The notes beneath the pieces were generated by a model. The model ran no database searches and was not told where the DNA came from. It saw only the letters and a program-made list of their open reading frames with translations. Positions 1 to 10,437 of a DNA stretch of 64,000 nt are shown one piece after another. Source of the DNA: CAWKAV01 sp963847735 (GTDB lineage Bacteria > Desulfobacterota > Desulfuromonadia > Desulfuromonadales > BM103); NCBI GenBank assembly GCA_963847735.1, contig CAWKAV010000016.1, forward strand, positions 124,001 to 188,000. The letters run 5' to 3'. The translations under genes were made by a program, and so were the position numbers. How positions within the stretch are numbered: position 1 is the first letter of the stretch; each line of letters begins with the position of its first letter.

Positions 1-2
1 TT

Positions 3-665
3 CTCAACCAGCTACACCGGCGTGCCCCGATCAATTATGAGCTGATTGCGGTTAATGTGGATGCCGGTTTCTCAGGTTATCGTAGAGATGTCCTGCAGGG
101 GTATCTGCAGGGCTGTGGTTTCCATGTGCATATGGAAAGCACGAATTGCGCGCAGATCATTGAAGAAAAGAAGCGGCCTGGCACTTCCTACTGCGCATTT
201 TGTGCGCGCCTGCGGCGGGGTGTTCTGTATACCGTGGCAGATCGCCTTGACTGTAATAAAGTTGCTCTTGGTCATCACCTTGATGATTTTATCGAGACAC
301 TCCTTCTCAACCAGTTCTTCAGTGGCAAGTTGGCGGCTATGAGCCCCAGGCTGTTGGCCGACAATGGCCGGCATACCGTGATCCGGCCGCTGGTCTATGT
401 TGAGGAATCCGATATAGTCGAATTTGCCCGTCAGAATGAATTTCCGGTGATAGACTGTGGTTGCCCGGTGATGGGAGAGGTCGATCAGAAGCGTCGCAGT
501 ATGAAACAACTGCTCTCTGTGTTACAGAAGGAAAATAGCGGTTTGAAGCGCAGTATGCTTCACGCCCTTGGCAATGTACAGCCGCGGCACCTGCTGGATC
601 GCGAGATGAGCAGACTGATGGAACTCGACGGGCAGATGGCCCGGGAAAGCTTTCAGAATACATGA
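3..665 (+). CDS. ttcA: TtcA-like tRNA 2-thiocytidine synthetase, C-terminal part
   Basis: The reading frame is open from the window edge, so the N-terminus, including the expected SGGKDS ATP-binding loop, lies outside. About 220 residues are present. They carry the family's CxxC pair (CAFC) followed by an arginine-rich stretch, then LGHHLDD, and a C-terminal IRPL segment with a further CGCP motif. TtcA-type enzymes of the PP-loop ATPase superfamily use an iron-sulfur cluster to thiolate cytidine 32 of tRNAs. The cysteines seen here fit the cluster ligands. A close paralogue within the TtcA/TtuA superfamily cannot be excluded without the N-terminus. It is followed closely by the PilZ gene on the same strand. 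Confidence 0.82.
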   Translation, partial: LNQLHRRAPINYELIAVNVDAGFSGYRRDVLQGYLQGCGFHVHMESTNCAQIIEEKKRPGTSYCAFCARLRRGVLYTVADRLDCNKVALGHHLDDFIETLLLNQFFSGKLAAMSPRLLADNGRHTVIRPLVYVEESDIVEFARQNEFPVIDCGCPVMGEVDQKRRSMKQLLSVLQKENSGLKRSMLHALGNVQPRHLLDREMSRLMELDGQMARESFQNT

Positions 666-681
666 TGGTGGAAGAGATGAG

Positions 682-1407
682 ATGCTGTTAGGAGACGTTA
701 AATCTGAGGTCAAGTCAGTTGCCCTGGTGACCCGTAACCCAAAGTTCAATAAGCTTTTGGGCAGTATTCTTGCTGAATGGAAGTTTTTGTCCTGTGGCGA
801 ATTGTCTGCTGCAAAGGTTGTCCTTGCCGAGCGAGGGCTCGAATTGCCGGCTCATGACGGCCACGTGGTCTGGCTGTCTTCCATGCCTCTTCCTGAAGGA
901 AGTTTCCTGACAGTTCCGGTCTCTCTGAGCGATCTGTATCATTTGCTCGAGGTTCACTTTTACACGACTCCCCGTCGCCATCTCCGGCTTGCCATCCAGA
1001 CCCCTGTCGCTTTGGGGCTTGAGAACGGTTGGCAGGAAGGACAGCTGCTCTCTCTCTCTGCTCGTGGCGGTCGGATTGCCTGCTCGAGTGACATACCGCT
1101 TGGGCAACCGCTGGAAATCGAATTAAAACTGGCAGGCAGGGTTCTCCGGATCTCCTCAAAGGTGCTTTATCGTATTCCTGCGGGAGATTTCCCGGGGCGT
1201 TTGCAACCCCAAATCGGTGTGCTCTTCAGGCCATCCGACCAAAGGGAGCCCCGTTTTCTCAAAGGTTTCATCGAAAAGGTCTATATCGAACGCGCCTGTG
1301 AGAGAGAGGGAATCTCCTTGAAAGATCTCTGTGTCAGCTGGTTTGAGGTGCCGACCGATCCCTGGGGTGCTGCACATGGACTCTCTGCTGAATCTCTGGT
1401 GAAATAG
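682..1407 (+). CDS. PilZ domain protein (putative c-di-GMP receptor)
   Basis: This 241-residue protein has an N-terminal region of about 90 residues that I do not recognise, then a PilZ-like domain at roughly 97-205. The c-di-GMP signature is visible as an arginine cluster (RRHLRL) followed about 30 residues later by LSARGGRI, matching the D/N-x-S-x-x-G element only loosely. PilZ proteins bind cyclic di-GMP and control motility, exopolysaccharide or pili. The start is the ATG after a purine-rich stretch (gaagagatgag). It lies 16 bases after the ttcA stop and is probably co-transcribed. The Asp of the second motif is replaced by Leu, so ligand binding is not certain. Confidence 0.75.
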   Translation: MLLGDVKSEVKSVALVTRNPKFNKLLGSILAEWKFLSCGELSAAKVVLAERGLELPAHDGHVVWLSSMPLPEGSFLTVPVSLSDLYHLLEVHFYTTPRRHLRLAIQTPVALGLENGWQEGQLLSLSARGGRIACSSDIPLGQPLEIELKLAGRVLRISSKVLYRIPAGDFPGRLQPQIGVLFRPSDQREPRFLKGFIEKVYIERACEREGISLKDLCVSWFEVPTDPWGAAHGLSAESLVK

Positions 1408-1435
1408 TTTTCTGCCCGCCCTGATACGCTTTCCA

Positions 1436-4400
1436 TTAAATCTGCTCCGCATGATTCAGGACACGCTCAAATATCTCCCGAATGGTCTGGGTCTTCGTAG
1501 CGTACTCTTCCAGGAACAGTTTCTCCGGTTGTCCCGAAGCATCAGGATAACCGAGGTGCCGGGCCAGTTTTGCAAGGTATGCGGGATCGGCAGACAGCTC
1601 GTTAACCGATTGGTCATGAACCAGTCGCAGTTTGTTTTCCAGACGACGCAGGAACTTGTAGCCATTCATCAGACTCTCATAGTCCGTTGCCGAAATCAAG
1701 TTTGCTCCCTGCAACAGGGCCAGCGCTTTTACCGTGTTGCGGCAACGCAGTTGCGGTCGCTCCTGACCGTGACGTAACAGCAGGTATTGAGCAATAAATT
1801 CAACGTCAACCATGCCGCCGCGGCCGGTTTTGATGTTACGGTGCAGTTGATCTTCTTTGCCAAGCTCCTTTTCCATCCGCTGCCGTAAACGATAGATCTC
1901 CTCCGCAAGATTGTCCGGCAGGGGGCGCTCGTAGACGATCTCGGTGGTCAGGGCGTCATAGCTTTCTGCCAGATCGGCTGACCCCGCGATCACCCTGGCC
2001 TTGATCAGGGCCTGACGCTCCCAGGGCGCGGCAGAACTTTCGTGGTACTCGCGATAGGCAGGCAGCGAGGAGACCAGCGGCCCCTGATTGCCAGACGGCC
2101 TCAGCCGGGTGTCGATCTGGTAAACGTGTCCTTCCTGGGTCATCAGGGTCAGAATCGAAATGATCCTCTGGGCCAGCCTTGCAAAGTACTGCTGGTTGGT
2201 CTGGGGTCTGAATCGTTCCGGGTCGGTTCCTTCGGCCGGCCGGGTTTTTCCTTCACCCTCGTAAATGAAGATGATGTCGAGATCGGAATGGTAGTTTAAT
2301 TCCATGCCGCCAAGTTTCCCCATGCCGACAATCGCGAAGGCCGCTTCGTGAGACTCCGTCGTTGTCGCCCTGACAACAGGGCCGACCGTAACGTTCCAGG
2401 AGTTCCTGGCGTGCTATGGCGAGGGCCTGCTGCAGGCAGACATCGGCGAGCAGTGAGAGCTGGCGGGTGGTTTGTCCCTGCGGGGATATGACCGTGGATG
2501 TCGTTGAGGGCGATGCGCAGAAACTCTTCATTGCGAAAGCGGCGCAGGATGTTCAGCTTGTCTTCGTAATGAGAGGCGTTATCAAGATGCCCCGATAATT
2601 CTGCGGTGAGCTCTTCCGGCTCCTTGACATCCTGTGCATAGCTTCTTGAGACCAGTGAGTCGAGAACTTCCGGATGCTGGATAAAATTGCGGGACAGAAA
2701 CTGGCTGGTGGCAAAAAGCGAGACCAGGACCTTGATGATCTCCGGGTTTTCGGCAAGCAGGGCATAATAGGTGCCACGCGCCCGTCGACAGGCCTCCAGG
2801 AACTTTTCCATATTTGCCAGCGCCATCGGCGGGTCCGGGCTGTGCAGCACTTCCTGGAAGAGCAGCGGCGCGATCCGGTCAAGCTGTCGACGTGCCCGTT
2901 CCGTCAGGTAACCTTTGGTGCCACCCTGTCGCAGGACTGTCAGGCTCTCATAGGCTCTTTCCGGTGGACGAAAGCCCTTTTCTTCCAGGATGTCCATACA
3001 GAGATCAGGATCGGCGTTGGCGTCGAAAAGAAAGTCGACCTCGGAGCTGACCTGGGAAGGCAATTCTTCGTCGCTGGTGTAAAACAGGTCGCGGAAAACG
3101 GCCGAGACGTTCTCCCTGTGTTGCTGCAAGGATCGGCCATAGAAGTCGTCGCAGCAAGCGAAGCCACAACGTCTGGCCAGGGCCGTGAGCTCTTCCGGCC
3201 GGGTCGGCAGGTTGTGCGTCTGCTGTTCGTGGACCACCTGGATGCGATGCTCTGCCGTGCGCAGGAAACGGTAGGCGGCACTCAGGTTGTCTCTTTCTTC
3301 GACGGTAATGAGCTCTTCTGCACAGAGGAGTTGCAGGGCCTTGAGAGAGTTGCGTTCGCGCAGGCGAGGGTTTTTGCCGGCGTTGATCAGTTGCAGGGCC
3401 TGAATGAAGAATTCAATCTCGCGGATGCCGCCACGGCCGAGTTTGAGGTTCAGTTCGCCTTCTTTTTCGCGCGTCAGGCTGCGGTCGATCTTCTGTTTCA
3501 TCATCTTGATATCATCGATCATGGCGTAATCAAGGTGACGTCGGTAGACGAATGGCTCCAACCGTTGCAAGAGCTGCTCGCCGAGCGCTATTGATCCGGC
3601 TACGGGTCGGGCCTTGAGCATCGCTGAACGTTCCCAGCTCTGCCCCCAACTTTCGTAATAAATTTCTCCACCGGCAAGGGAGTTGGCCATCTCGCCGCTG
3701 TTGCCTTCAGGGCGCAAGCGCAGGTCGACACGGAAGACGAAGCCGTCTTCGGTCGCTTGACTGATCGCCCGGGTAATCTTCTCCGACAGTTTTACAAAGT
3801 ACTGGTGGAGTGAAATCCGGTTTCGTTGGCCGCGAACGGGATCGGTAATTCCCGTCAGTCTGACCACGGTCCGAGCTGTAGAAATAGATCAGGTCGATGT
3901 CGGAAGAGAAGTTCAGCTCACAGCCACCGAACTTGCCCATGCCGAGGATGGTGAACTCAGCTTGCTCCGAGGGGGCTTGCTCACTCGGCATCGAGCAGGG
4001 GGACGCCGTATTCGGCCTGCAACTGAAGGCTGCAGACTTCAAACGCCCTTTGCAGGGTTGCCGCTGCCAGCGCCGAGAGTTCGAGCGGTGACCTCCTCAA
4101 GCTCTGCCAGGCCGCACAGATCGCGACCACCGATGCGCAGCATCTCCTGAGCTTTGTAGGTGCGCAGGCCATTCTTCAGGGCCGCTGTGTCGGCTTCATC
4201 GGCTATCAACTGACGCAGGTCGCTGATCATCTGCTGCTTCGGTTTTGATGCAATCGATCTGGGCCTGGATAAACAGACCTTCAAAAAAACTGGCACGGCG
4301 GCAGAGGATGCCAGCCAAAAAAGGGGAGGCCCCCAGTATTGCCAATAACTGGCTTGCAGGGGTTGGATTGCCAAGGATGGAACAAAGCCTCTCCTTTTTG

Positions 4401-4639
4401 ACCGTTCCACTCAAGCGCTCGAGATTATTGAGGGCGAGATCAGGATCAGCGGTTATAAGTGCTTGCCGGGCGAGGTTGATGATCAGCTTCGGAGAGGCAA
4501 AGACTTTCTGCAGCAGGGCCAGGTTGGTTGCGGTTTTTGCCGGTTCCGTAAACCCTGCCTGGACAGCGACCTCAGCGAGGTCCGCTTGATTGCCAGCGAG
4601 GAGCTGTTCGGTCCAGATCGGATCTTCTGCAAAGGTCAT
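1436..4639 (-). pseudogene. glnE: glnE, glutamine synthetase adenylyltransferase, broken by about six frameshifts
   Basis: GlnE adenylylates and deadenylylates glutamine synthetase. Both halves are recognisable. The N-terminal half has LGMGKFGG followed by FSSDIDLIYFY, and the C-terminal half has MGKLGGMELNYHSDLDIIFIY, each being the G-S/D-x-D nucleotidyltransferase signature. Reading down the minus strand, the homologous frame changes near 4250, 4085, 3986, 3860, 2485 and 2347. The total length is an exact multiple of three, as expected from six single-base insertions. The start follows the mtnA stop by 8 bases. The sequence between the breaks is well conserved, with both active-site motifs intact, which argues for sequencing error or very recent decay rather than an old pseudogene. 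Confidence 0.85.
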
Positions 4640-4647
4640 CAGGTCAA

Positions 4648-5725
4648 TTATCCAGACTGCCGGACAAAGGCTGCCAGCTGGCTTAAATAGTCGCCCATGG
4701 CGACACCGTGCTCGGTGATGATGGCGCTGACCAGCCGGGCCGGGGTGACGTCAAAGGCAGGGTTGAGTACGGCAATATCTGGTCGGGGCCAGCTGCTGCT
4801 CGCCAATGTGGGTGACCTCCCGGATGTCACGTTCTTCGATCGGGATCTGCGACCCGTCAGGGATCTGCAGATCGATGGTTGACGTCGGCGCTGCAACGTA
4901 GAAGGGGATGTTGTGCTCCCTGGCAAGCACCGCGACCGTGTAGGTGCCGATCTTGTTGGCGACATCGCCGTTGGCCGCGATGCGATCGGCGCCGACGATC
5001 ACCACCTCAATCACGCCTTTGGACATCAGGTAGCCGGCCATGTTGTCGCAGATTAATGTGGTCTGGATGTTGTCCTGCTGCAGTTCCCACGCAGTCAGCC
5101 GGGAGCCCTGCAGAAAAGGTCTGGTTTCATCGGCAAAGACCGAGACCTGCTTGCCTGCAGCCACTGCTGCACGGATTACACCGAGGGCTGTTCCGTAGCC
5201 CCCGGTGGCCAGGGCGCCGGCGTTGCAATGCGTCAGAATGCGCACCTGGTCCGGCAGGAGTGCCGCACCATGACGGCCCATCTTCATGTTGATGCGGATA
5301 TCATCTTCGTTGATGGCCATGGCCTCGTATTCGAGGCCGATCTTCAGATTGCCGACCGGCTGATCAGGGTTGGCCTGAACCAGGCTCTTCATGCGCTCCA
5401 GGGCCCAGCAGAGGTTGATGGCAGTTGGGCGGGTTCCGGCCAGCAACTCGCACACCTGGTCGAACTGGCGGATAAAGTCGTCATAACTATCGGCCTCGAT
5501 GTCACGTGCACCGAAGTAGGCTCCATAGGCGGCGGTGACGCCGATTGCCGGCGCGCCACGCACCACCATGCTGCGAATTGCTTCTGCAACCTCCTGGTAA
5601 TCGGTGTACTCAAGCCAGACCTCTTCGGTGGGCAGGCGCCGTTGGTCAATCAGGCGCAGGACACCCTCATGGTATTTGATCGGGCGGATGCCGGCGGCAT
5701 TTGGAAAAGCTCCACAATTGCTCAT
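4648..5725 (-). CDS. mtnA: Methylthioribose-1-phosphate isomerase (one frameshift near the 3' end)
   Basis: MtnA converts methylthioribose-1-phosphate to methylthioribulose-1-phosphate in the methionine salvage pathway. The family's motifs VVRGAPAIGVTAAYG, LTHCNAGALATGG and the catalytic VGADRIAANGDVANKIGTY are all present in one frame from the ATG at 5725. The frame breaks near 4780. The expected C-terminus (DIAVLNPAFDVTPARLVSAI) continues in another frame to the stop at 4648. The total length is 3n+1, consistent with a single inserted base. The gene sits between gatB and glnE, all minus strand. Because the rest of the protein is perfectly conserved, I think the break is a sequence error. 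Confidence 0.88.
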
Positions 5726-5728
5726 TGT

Positions 5729-7181
5729 TTATTTTCCTGTGAGTTTCTTCTTCAGTAGTTGATTGACCATGCCGGGATTGGCTTTACCCTGACTGGCCTG
5801 CATGACCTTGCCGACGAAAAAACCGATCAGTTTGTCCTTGCCGCCCAGGTACTCTGCGACCTGGTCCGGGTTGGCTGCGATCACGTCATCGACCAGTCCT
5901 TCAATTGCACCCGTATCGGTCACTTGTTTGAGCCCTTCCGCTTCGATGATCTGGTCAGCGGTCTGACCGCTTTGCCACATCTTTTCGAAGACTGTTTTGG
6001 CAATTTTGCCGGAAATGGTGTTGTCGGCGATACGGGCCAGCAGGCCGGTGAGACGTCTCCGGCGAAACCGGCGCGTCGCTGATAGAGGCCTCGGTTTCCT
6101 TGAGCTTGCGCAGCACGTCTCCCATGATCCAGTTGGCACAGCTCTTGGCATCTTTGGCGAGGACAACACAGGCATCGAAGTAATCAGCAAGGGCACGGTC
6201 GGCGGCGAGTACTTCGGCGTCGTAGGGCGACAGGCCCAGCTCTGCAACAAAACGGGTGCGTTTTGCATCGGGCAGTTCCGGCAGGGTGGCGCGCACCTCT
6301 TCTATCCACTCCTGACTGACCACCAGCGGTACCAGGTCGGGGTCAGGAAAGTAGCGATAGTCGTGGGCTTCTTCTTTGCCACGCATGGAACGGGTCATGC
6401 CGGTGTTGCTGTCAAACAGGCGGGTTTCCTGGACAACCTTGCCGCCGCTTTCGATCAGGTCGATCTGGCGTTCCACCTCGTATTCAATCGCCTGCTTGAT
6501 GAAGCGGAACGAGTTGATGTTTTTCAACTCGGCGCGGGTGCCGAACGCTGCCTGGCCGTAAGGCCTGACCGAGACGTTGGCGTCGCAGCGGAAGCTGCCT
6601 TCTTCGAGGTTGCCGTCGCAGACGTCGAGATACACCACGATCTGATGTAGTTTCTTCAGGTAGGCAATCGCCTCGTCGGCCGAGCGCATGTCGGGGTCGG
6701 AGACAATTTCCAGCAATGGCGTGCAGGCCCGGTTGAGGTCGACCAGGGAGCTGCCAGCGGTTTCTGGCTTGTCACCGTGAATCAGTTTGCCGGCATCCTC
6801 CTCCATGTGGGCGCGGGTGATGCCGATACGCTTGCTGCTGCCATCTTCAAGGTCGATGTCCAGCCAGCCATGTTCGCAGACCGGCAATTCAAACTGGGAG
6901 ATCTGGTAGCCTTTCGGCAGGTCCGGGTAAAAGTAGTTCTTGCGCGCGAAGATCGAGCGTGGTGCGATCCGGCAGTTGGTCGCCAGCCCGGTTTTGATAG
7001 CAAATTCAACCACCTTCTGGTTGAGAACCGGCAGGGCGCCCGGCAGCCCCAGGCAGACCGGGCAGGTCTGCGAGTTGGGCGTCTGGCCGAATTCTGTAGA
7101 GCAGCCACAGAAGATCTTGGTGTTGGTGGTCAGCTGGACATGGACTTCCAGACCGATGACGGTTTCGTAACATTGGGTCAT
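5729..7181 (-). CDS. gatB: Aspartyl/glutamyl-tRNA amidotransferase subunit B (one frameshift)
   Basis: GatB binds mischarged Glu-tRNA(Gln) or Asp-tRNA(Asn) and activates the acyl group for amidation within GatCAB. The N-terminal part (ETVIGLEVHVQL, CPVCLGLPGALPVLN, HMEEDAGKL) reads from the ATG at 7181. The C-terminal YqeY-like tail (GKIAKTVFEKMW, NPGMVNQLLKKKLTGK) is in another frame. The switch is at an extra base close to 6056, and the length of 3n+1 fits one insertion. The gene should be essential in organisms that use the indirect aminoacylation route, so an error in the sequence is the simplest explanation. The ORF start upstream of 7181 lies in repeat-like DNA and was not used. Confidence 0.9.
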
Positions 7182-7184
7182 AAG

Positions 7185-7275
7185 ATTAAACTTTCTGCCG
7201 CCAGGTCTCCAAGGCACAAAGAGATATACTTTCCCCTCCGCTTTTGTCCTGGTGTCCTGGTGCCTTTGTGGCTAT
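7185..7275. repeat. Short dispersed-type repeat between gatA and gatB
   Basis: The gatB-gatA gap holds two imperfect, oppositely oriented copies of a phrase of the type ctttgtgccttggagacctggcgg (7197-7222, read on the minus strand) and gtcctggtgtcctggtgcctttgtggc (7246-7270). Related phrases occur at 22930-22955 and 54394-54516 in this window. Function unknown. Confidence 0.5.
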
Positions 7276-8732
7276 TGAAATTCTGCTTTCCGTTTGTGCC
7301 ATTCTGTTGCCTGTTCGAAAGCATGAGCGGCGCGCAGGATGGTCGCTTCGTCGAAAGGCTTGCCGATCAGCTGCAGTCCAATTGGCAAGCCGTCCGTCGA
7401 GAATCCGCATGGCAGGCTCATGGCGCAGGTGCCAGCCAGGTTGACCGGTATGGTATAAATGTCCGACAGATACATCTGCAGAGGATCGTTGACCTTCTCA
7501 CCCAGCCTGAAAGCCGGGGTCGGTGCAACCGGTGTCAGCAGGGTGTCGACCTTCTCAAAAGCCGTCAGGAAATCCTGACGAATCAAAGTCCTGACTTTTT
7601 GTGCTTTAAGATAGTAGGCATCGTAGTAGCCTGAAGAGAGGGCGTAGGTGCCGAGCATGATGCGGCGCTTGACTTCTGTGCCGAAGCCGGCGGCCCGACT
7701 CTGCATGTACATGTCGATCAGGTTCTCGGCGTTGTCGGCGCGCAGGCCATAACGTACGCCGTCGTACCGGGCCAGGTTGCTCGAGGCCTCGGCGGTGGCA
7801 ATCAGGTAGTAGCAGGCTACGGCATAGGCGGTGTGCGGCAGGGTGACTTCGATAATCTCGGCACCGAGATCCCGGTATGTCGCAGCGGCCTGTTCGACAG
7901 CTTTGCGCACGTCATCATCCAGCCCTTCGATGAAATATTCCTGTGGCAGGCCGATACGCAGACCCTTTAGGTCGCCGGTCAGGCTGGCCTGATAATCAGG
8001 GATCGGTGTGTTCACCGACGTGGAGTCTGCCGGGTCGTAGCCGGCAATGGCTTGCAACATCAGGGCGCAGTCGCGCACGTCGCGGGTGATCGGGCCGACC
8101 TGGTCGAGAGAGGAGGCATAGGCGATCACTCCGTAACGGGAGACGCGGCCGTAGGTTGGTTTCAGTCCGACTACGCTGCAGTGTGACGCCGGCTGACGGA
8201 TCGATCCGCCGGTGTCGGTGCCCAGCGCCGCTGCTGCCTGGCGGGCGGCGATGCATGCGGCACTGCCTCCCGATGAGCCACCCGGAACGCAGTCAAGATT
8301 CCAGGGGTTGCGAACGGCGCCAAAGGCACTGTTTTCGTTGGAACTGCCCATGGCGAACTCGTCCATGTTCAGCTTGCCGATGATGACAGCCTTCTGCTCC
8401 TTGATGCGGGCAATTGCCGTGGCGTCGTAGGGTGATATGTATTTGTTCAGGATGCGGGAGCCGCACGTGGTGCGCAGGCCGGCGGTGTTGAAAATGTCTT
8501 TTGCTGCGATCGGCAGACCGGTCAAAGGCGCAATCTCACCGGCAGCGAGGGCGCGGTCAGCGATGAGGGCCTCGATAACGGCAGATTCGTTGCAAGTCGT
8601 AATGAAGGTGTTGATTTGCGGGTTGGTTGCCGCAATGCGCTCCAGGTAAGCATTTGTCACTTCAACCGCCGAGAGCTCACGGTTGTCCAGTCTGACGCGT
8701 AGTTGCGCCAGGGTCAGGTCGTAAATCGTCAT
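7272..8732 (-). CDS. gatA: Aspartyl/glutamyl-tRNA amidotransferase subunit A
   Basis: The 486-residue protein is a full-length amidase-signature enzyme. It releases ammonia from glutamine and passes it to GatB. The Ser-Ser-Lys catalytic apparatus is visible: the lysine in PIAAKDIFNT, the glycine/serine-rich PGGSSGGSAACIAARQ, and the nucleophile segment GTDTGGSIRQPAS. Its C-terminal AMSLPCGFSTDGLPIGLQLIG is typical of the family. The frame is intact, unlike gatB and mtnA downstream. The gene lies 24 bases downstream of gatC. The ribosome-binding site is weak (acgga), so translation may be partly coupled to gatC. Confidence 0.97.
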   Translation of the reverse strand: MTIYDLTLAQLRVRLDNRELSAVEVTNAYLERIAATNPQINTFITTCNESAVIEALIADRALAAGEIAPLTGLPIAAKDIFNTAGLRTTCGSRILNKYISPYDATAIARIKEQKAVIIGKLNMDEFAMGSSNENSAFGAVRNPWNLDCVPGGSSGGSAACIAARQAAAALGTDTGGSIRQPASHCSVVGLKPTYGRVSRYGVIAYASSLDQVGPITRDVRDCALMLQAIAGYDPADSTSVNTPIPDYQASLTGDLKGLRIGLPQEYFIEGLDDDVRKAVEQAAATYRDLGAEIIEVTLPHTAYAVACYYLIATAEASSNLARYDGVRYGLRADNAENLIDMYMQSRAAGFGTEVKRRIMLGTYALSSGYYDAYYLKAQKVRTLIRQDFLTAFEKVDTLLTPVAPTPAFRLGEKVNDPLQMYLSDIYTIPVNLAGTCAMSLPCGFSTDGLPIGLQLIGKPFDEATILRAAHAFEQATEWHKRKAEFQ

Positions 8733-8756
8733 AATGGTTTGTCCGTGAATTTAAAG

Positions 8757-9044
8757 TTATTCAATAACCCGGCGGACCCGGAACGCGCTATCTGTCGCGT
8801 CGGGAGCGTTGCTCAAGGCCTGCTCTGTAGTAAAACCGGGTCTTATTTCATCGGGGCGAAAGGCATTCTCCATGGGTACGGCATGAGCTGTCGGAATAAT
8901 ACCGTCGGTATCGAGAGCATTAAGCTGTTCTACATAGTCGAGGATTGCGTCCATCTCGCCGGTAAAAGAGTCGAGCTCCTCTTCGCTTAAAGCCAGGCGA
9001 GCAAGACGACTGACATGCTCGACTTCTGTGCGGGTAATTTTCAT
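8757..9044 (-). CDS. gatC: Aspartyl/glutamyl-tRNA amidotransferase subunit C
   Basis: GatC stabilises the GatA-GatB complex. This 95-residue protein shows the family pattern from its N-terminus (EVEHVSRLARLALSEEE) to the conserved tail R-x-D-E-x-R and VRRVIE. The ATG at 9044 is chosen because ggagg lies about 9 bases upstream; the longer ORF start has no such site. It is the first gene of the gatC-gatA-gatB-mtnA-glnE run, so the operon promoter is expected in 9045-9300. Confidence 0.95.
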   Translation of the reverse strand: MKITRTEVEHVSRLARLALSEEELDSFTGEMDAILDYVEQLNALDTDGIIPTAHAVPMENAFRPDEIRPGFTTEQALSNAPDATDSAFRVRRVIE

Positions 9045-9329
9045 TGACCGGTAAACCTCCAAAGCTTGATCTTATCCAAACGGACAATAGGGAAAATTAG
9101 CACGGGCTCCCATGATATGGCAAGGGTGAGTCGCAGCCGTGCCGGCGATATTCAGTATGTTTTTTCCACTTCTGTGTGGAAACTTGTTGATATAATCGAC
9201 GGTAGTGGCACAATGTTACAAGTCGACGTTTGATCAGGCAGACAAGAAGTTTATTAATAGTCTTGTTGCCAAACACTCGAGGCATTTGGCAACTAACACA
9301 ACTTAACTCATGAATTGGGAGGTTGTATT

Positions 9330-9999
9330 ATGTTCGTGGCGAAAAGAATTTCCATCCTGCCCTTGTTGCAGTGACTCTCTGGGGATGTGCCGCCGCCGGA
9401 AAACAATACTCAGAAAGGGGCTCTCTACGGCACGGGGATCGGTGCAGCACTCGGCGCCGTGGCCGGTCAGGCTATCGGCGGCAATACCAAGTCAACACTG
9501 ATCGGAGCCGGGGTCGGTGCCGCACTGGGTGGTGTGACCGGTGGTAGTATCGGTCGTTATATGGACAATCAGGAAGCGGCTCTGCAGCAACAGTTTGCGA
9601 CGTCGGAGGCAGTCAATATCCAACGTAATGCGGATGTGTTGGCGGTCACCTTCAAGTCGGACGTGCTCTTCGATGTCAATTCAGCAGCACTCAAGCCAGG
9701 GGCTTACACGGAGATCAATCGGGTGGCCGACGTTTTGATGCAAGTATCCGCAGACCAATGTCCAGATTGCCGGACACACTGACAGCAGTGGAGCAGAGAC
9801 TTACAACCAGGAGCTCTCCGAACGTCGGGCCATGAGTGTGCAGAATGCCTTGCTCAACCAGGGCGTTGCGCCGGCGCGTTTGCGGGCGATCGGTTTTGGT
9901 GAGAGCCAGCCGATTGCTGATAACTCAACCGAAGCTGGCCGTCAGTTGAACCGGCGGGTCGTGGTGACCATAGCACCCCAGCAGGGGGGGACTTATTGA
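9330..9999 (+). pseudogene. OmpA-family outer membrane lipoprotein, frame broken three times
   Basis: The pieces make a coherent Pal/YiaD-like protein. A start at 9330 gives a short basic signal, a lipobox reading L-W-G-C continues in a second frame, a glycine-zipper segment (GIGAALGAVAGQAIGG and a repeat of it) lies in a third, and the OmpA peptidoglycan-binding domain ends in a fourth frame with NVQIAGHTDSSG, ELSERRAMSVQNAL and NRRVVVTI. Breaks are near 9365, 9395 and 9742. OmpA-like domains bind diaminopimelate in peptidoglycan and anchor the outer membrane. Every segment is well conserved, so base errors are more likely than true decay. A terminator follows directly. Confidence 0.78.
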
Positions 10000-10017
10000 C
10001 CTGTCCTCCGAGAACCA

Positions 10018-10053
10018 AAAAAAAGGCGCCCCGTTATGGAGGCGCCTTTTTTG
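10018..10053. terminator. Bidirectional terminator between the OmpA-like gene and tatA
   Basis: A hairpin with stem aaaaggcgcc / ggcgcctttt and a short loop is followed by T-runs in both directions. It sits exactly between two convergent genes. Confidence 0.9.
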
Positions 10054-10080
10054 TTTCTATATTTGAGGTGTCCGTGACGG

Positions 10081-10275
10081 CTATTTCTTGCCATCACTAT
10101 CAATCTTGTCCGGATCCTTTTCAGACTTCTCTTCGCTGCCTTCCTTGACGCCGTCCTTGAAGTTGCGCAACCCTTTTCCAAGGGCGCCACCGACCGATGG
10201 CAGCTTGCCGGCACCAAAAATAATCATGACGAGGACCAGGATGATAATCAGCTCTGTTGTGCCCAATCCGAACAT
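10081..10275 (-). CDS. tatA: Twin-arginine translocase subunit TatA/TatE
   Basis: This 64-residue protein has the TatA layout: a very short N-terminus (MFGLGTTELI), one membrane helix (IIILVLVMIIFGAGKLP), a hinge glycine, an amphipathic helix (GGALGKGLRNFKDGVKEG) and a charged tail. TatA multimers form the pore that exports folded proteins with twin-arginine signals. An aggag site precedes the ATG. No tatB or tatC is nearby, which is common in delta-proteobacteria that carry solitary tatA genes. Confidence 0.93.
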   Translation of the reverse strand: MFGLGTTELIIILVLVMIIFGAGKLPSVGGALGKGLRNFKDGVKEGSEEKSEKDPDKIDSDGKK

Positions 10276-10388
10276 GGAAGTGACTCCTTAGAGTTAGGTT
10301 GTTTGAGCCATCATCATAGTCACATTTGGGGAAAAATCAACTGATTTGCGATTTTGTCCCGGAGGTAGACGCCAGCGGGAATAAACTC

Positions 10389-10411
10389 GGGGACCGACTG
10401 GGCCGGTCCCC
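10389..10411. other. GC-rich hairpin downstream of the octaheme cytochrome gene
   Basis: Stem ggggaccg / cggtcccc with a 7-base loop lies 27 bases past the octaheme cytochrome stop. It has no good T-run on either side, so it may stabilise the mRNA 3' end rather than act as an intrinsic terminator. Confidence 0.5.
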
Positions 10412-10437
10412 GTCAAATACAAACAAGTTCTAGAGGC

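Noticed and set aside
2674..3594. 306-residue open frame antisense to glnE
   Set aside because: The glnE frame on the opposite strand is clearly homologous; the antisense protein resembles nothing.
9205..9225. Possible sigma-54 promoter before the OmpA-like gene (tggcac...)
   Set aside because: The -12 element lacks the required GC (ttac rather than ttgc).
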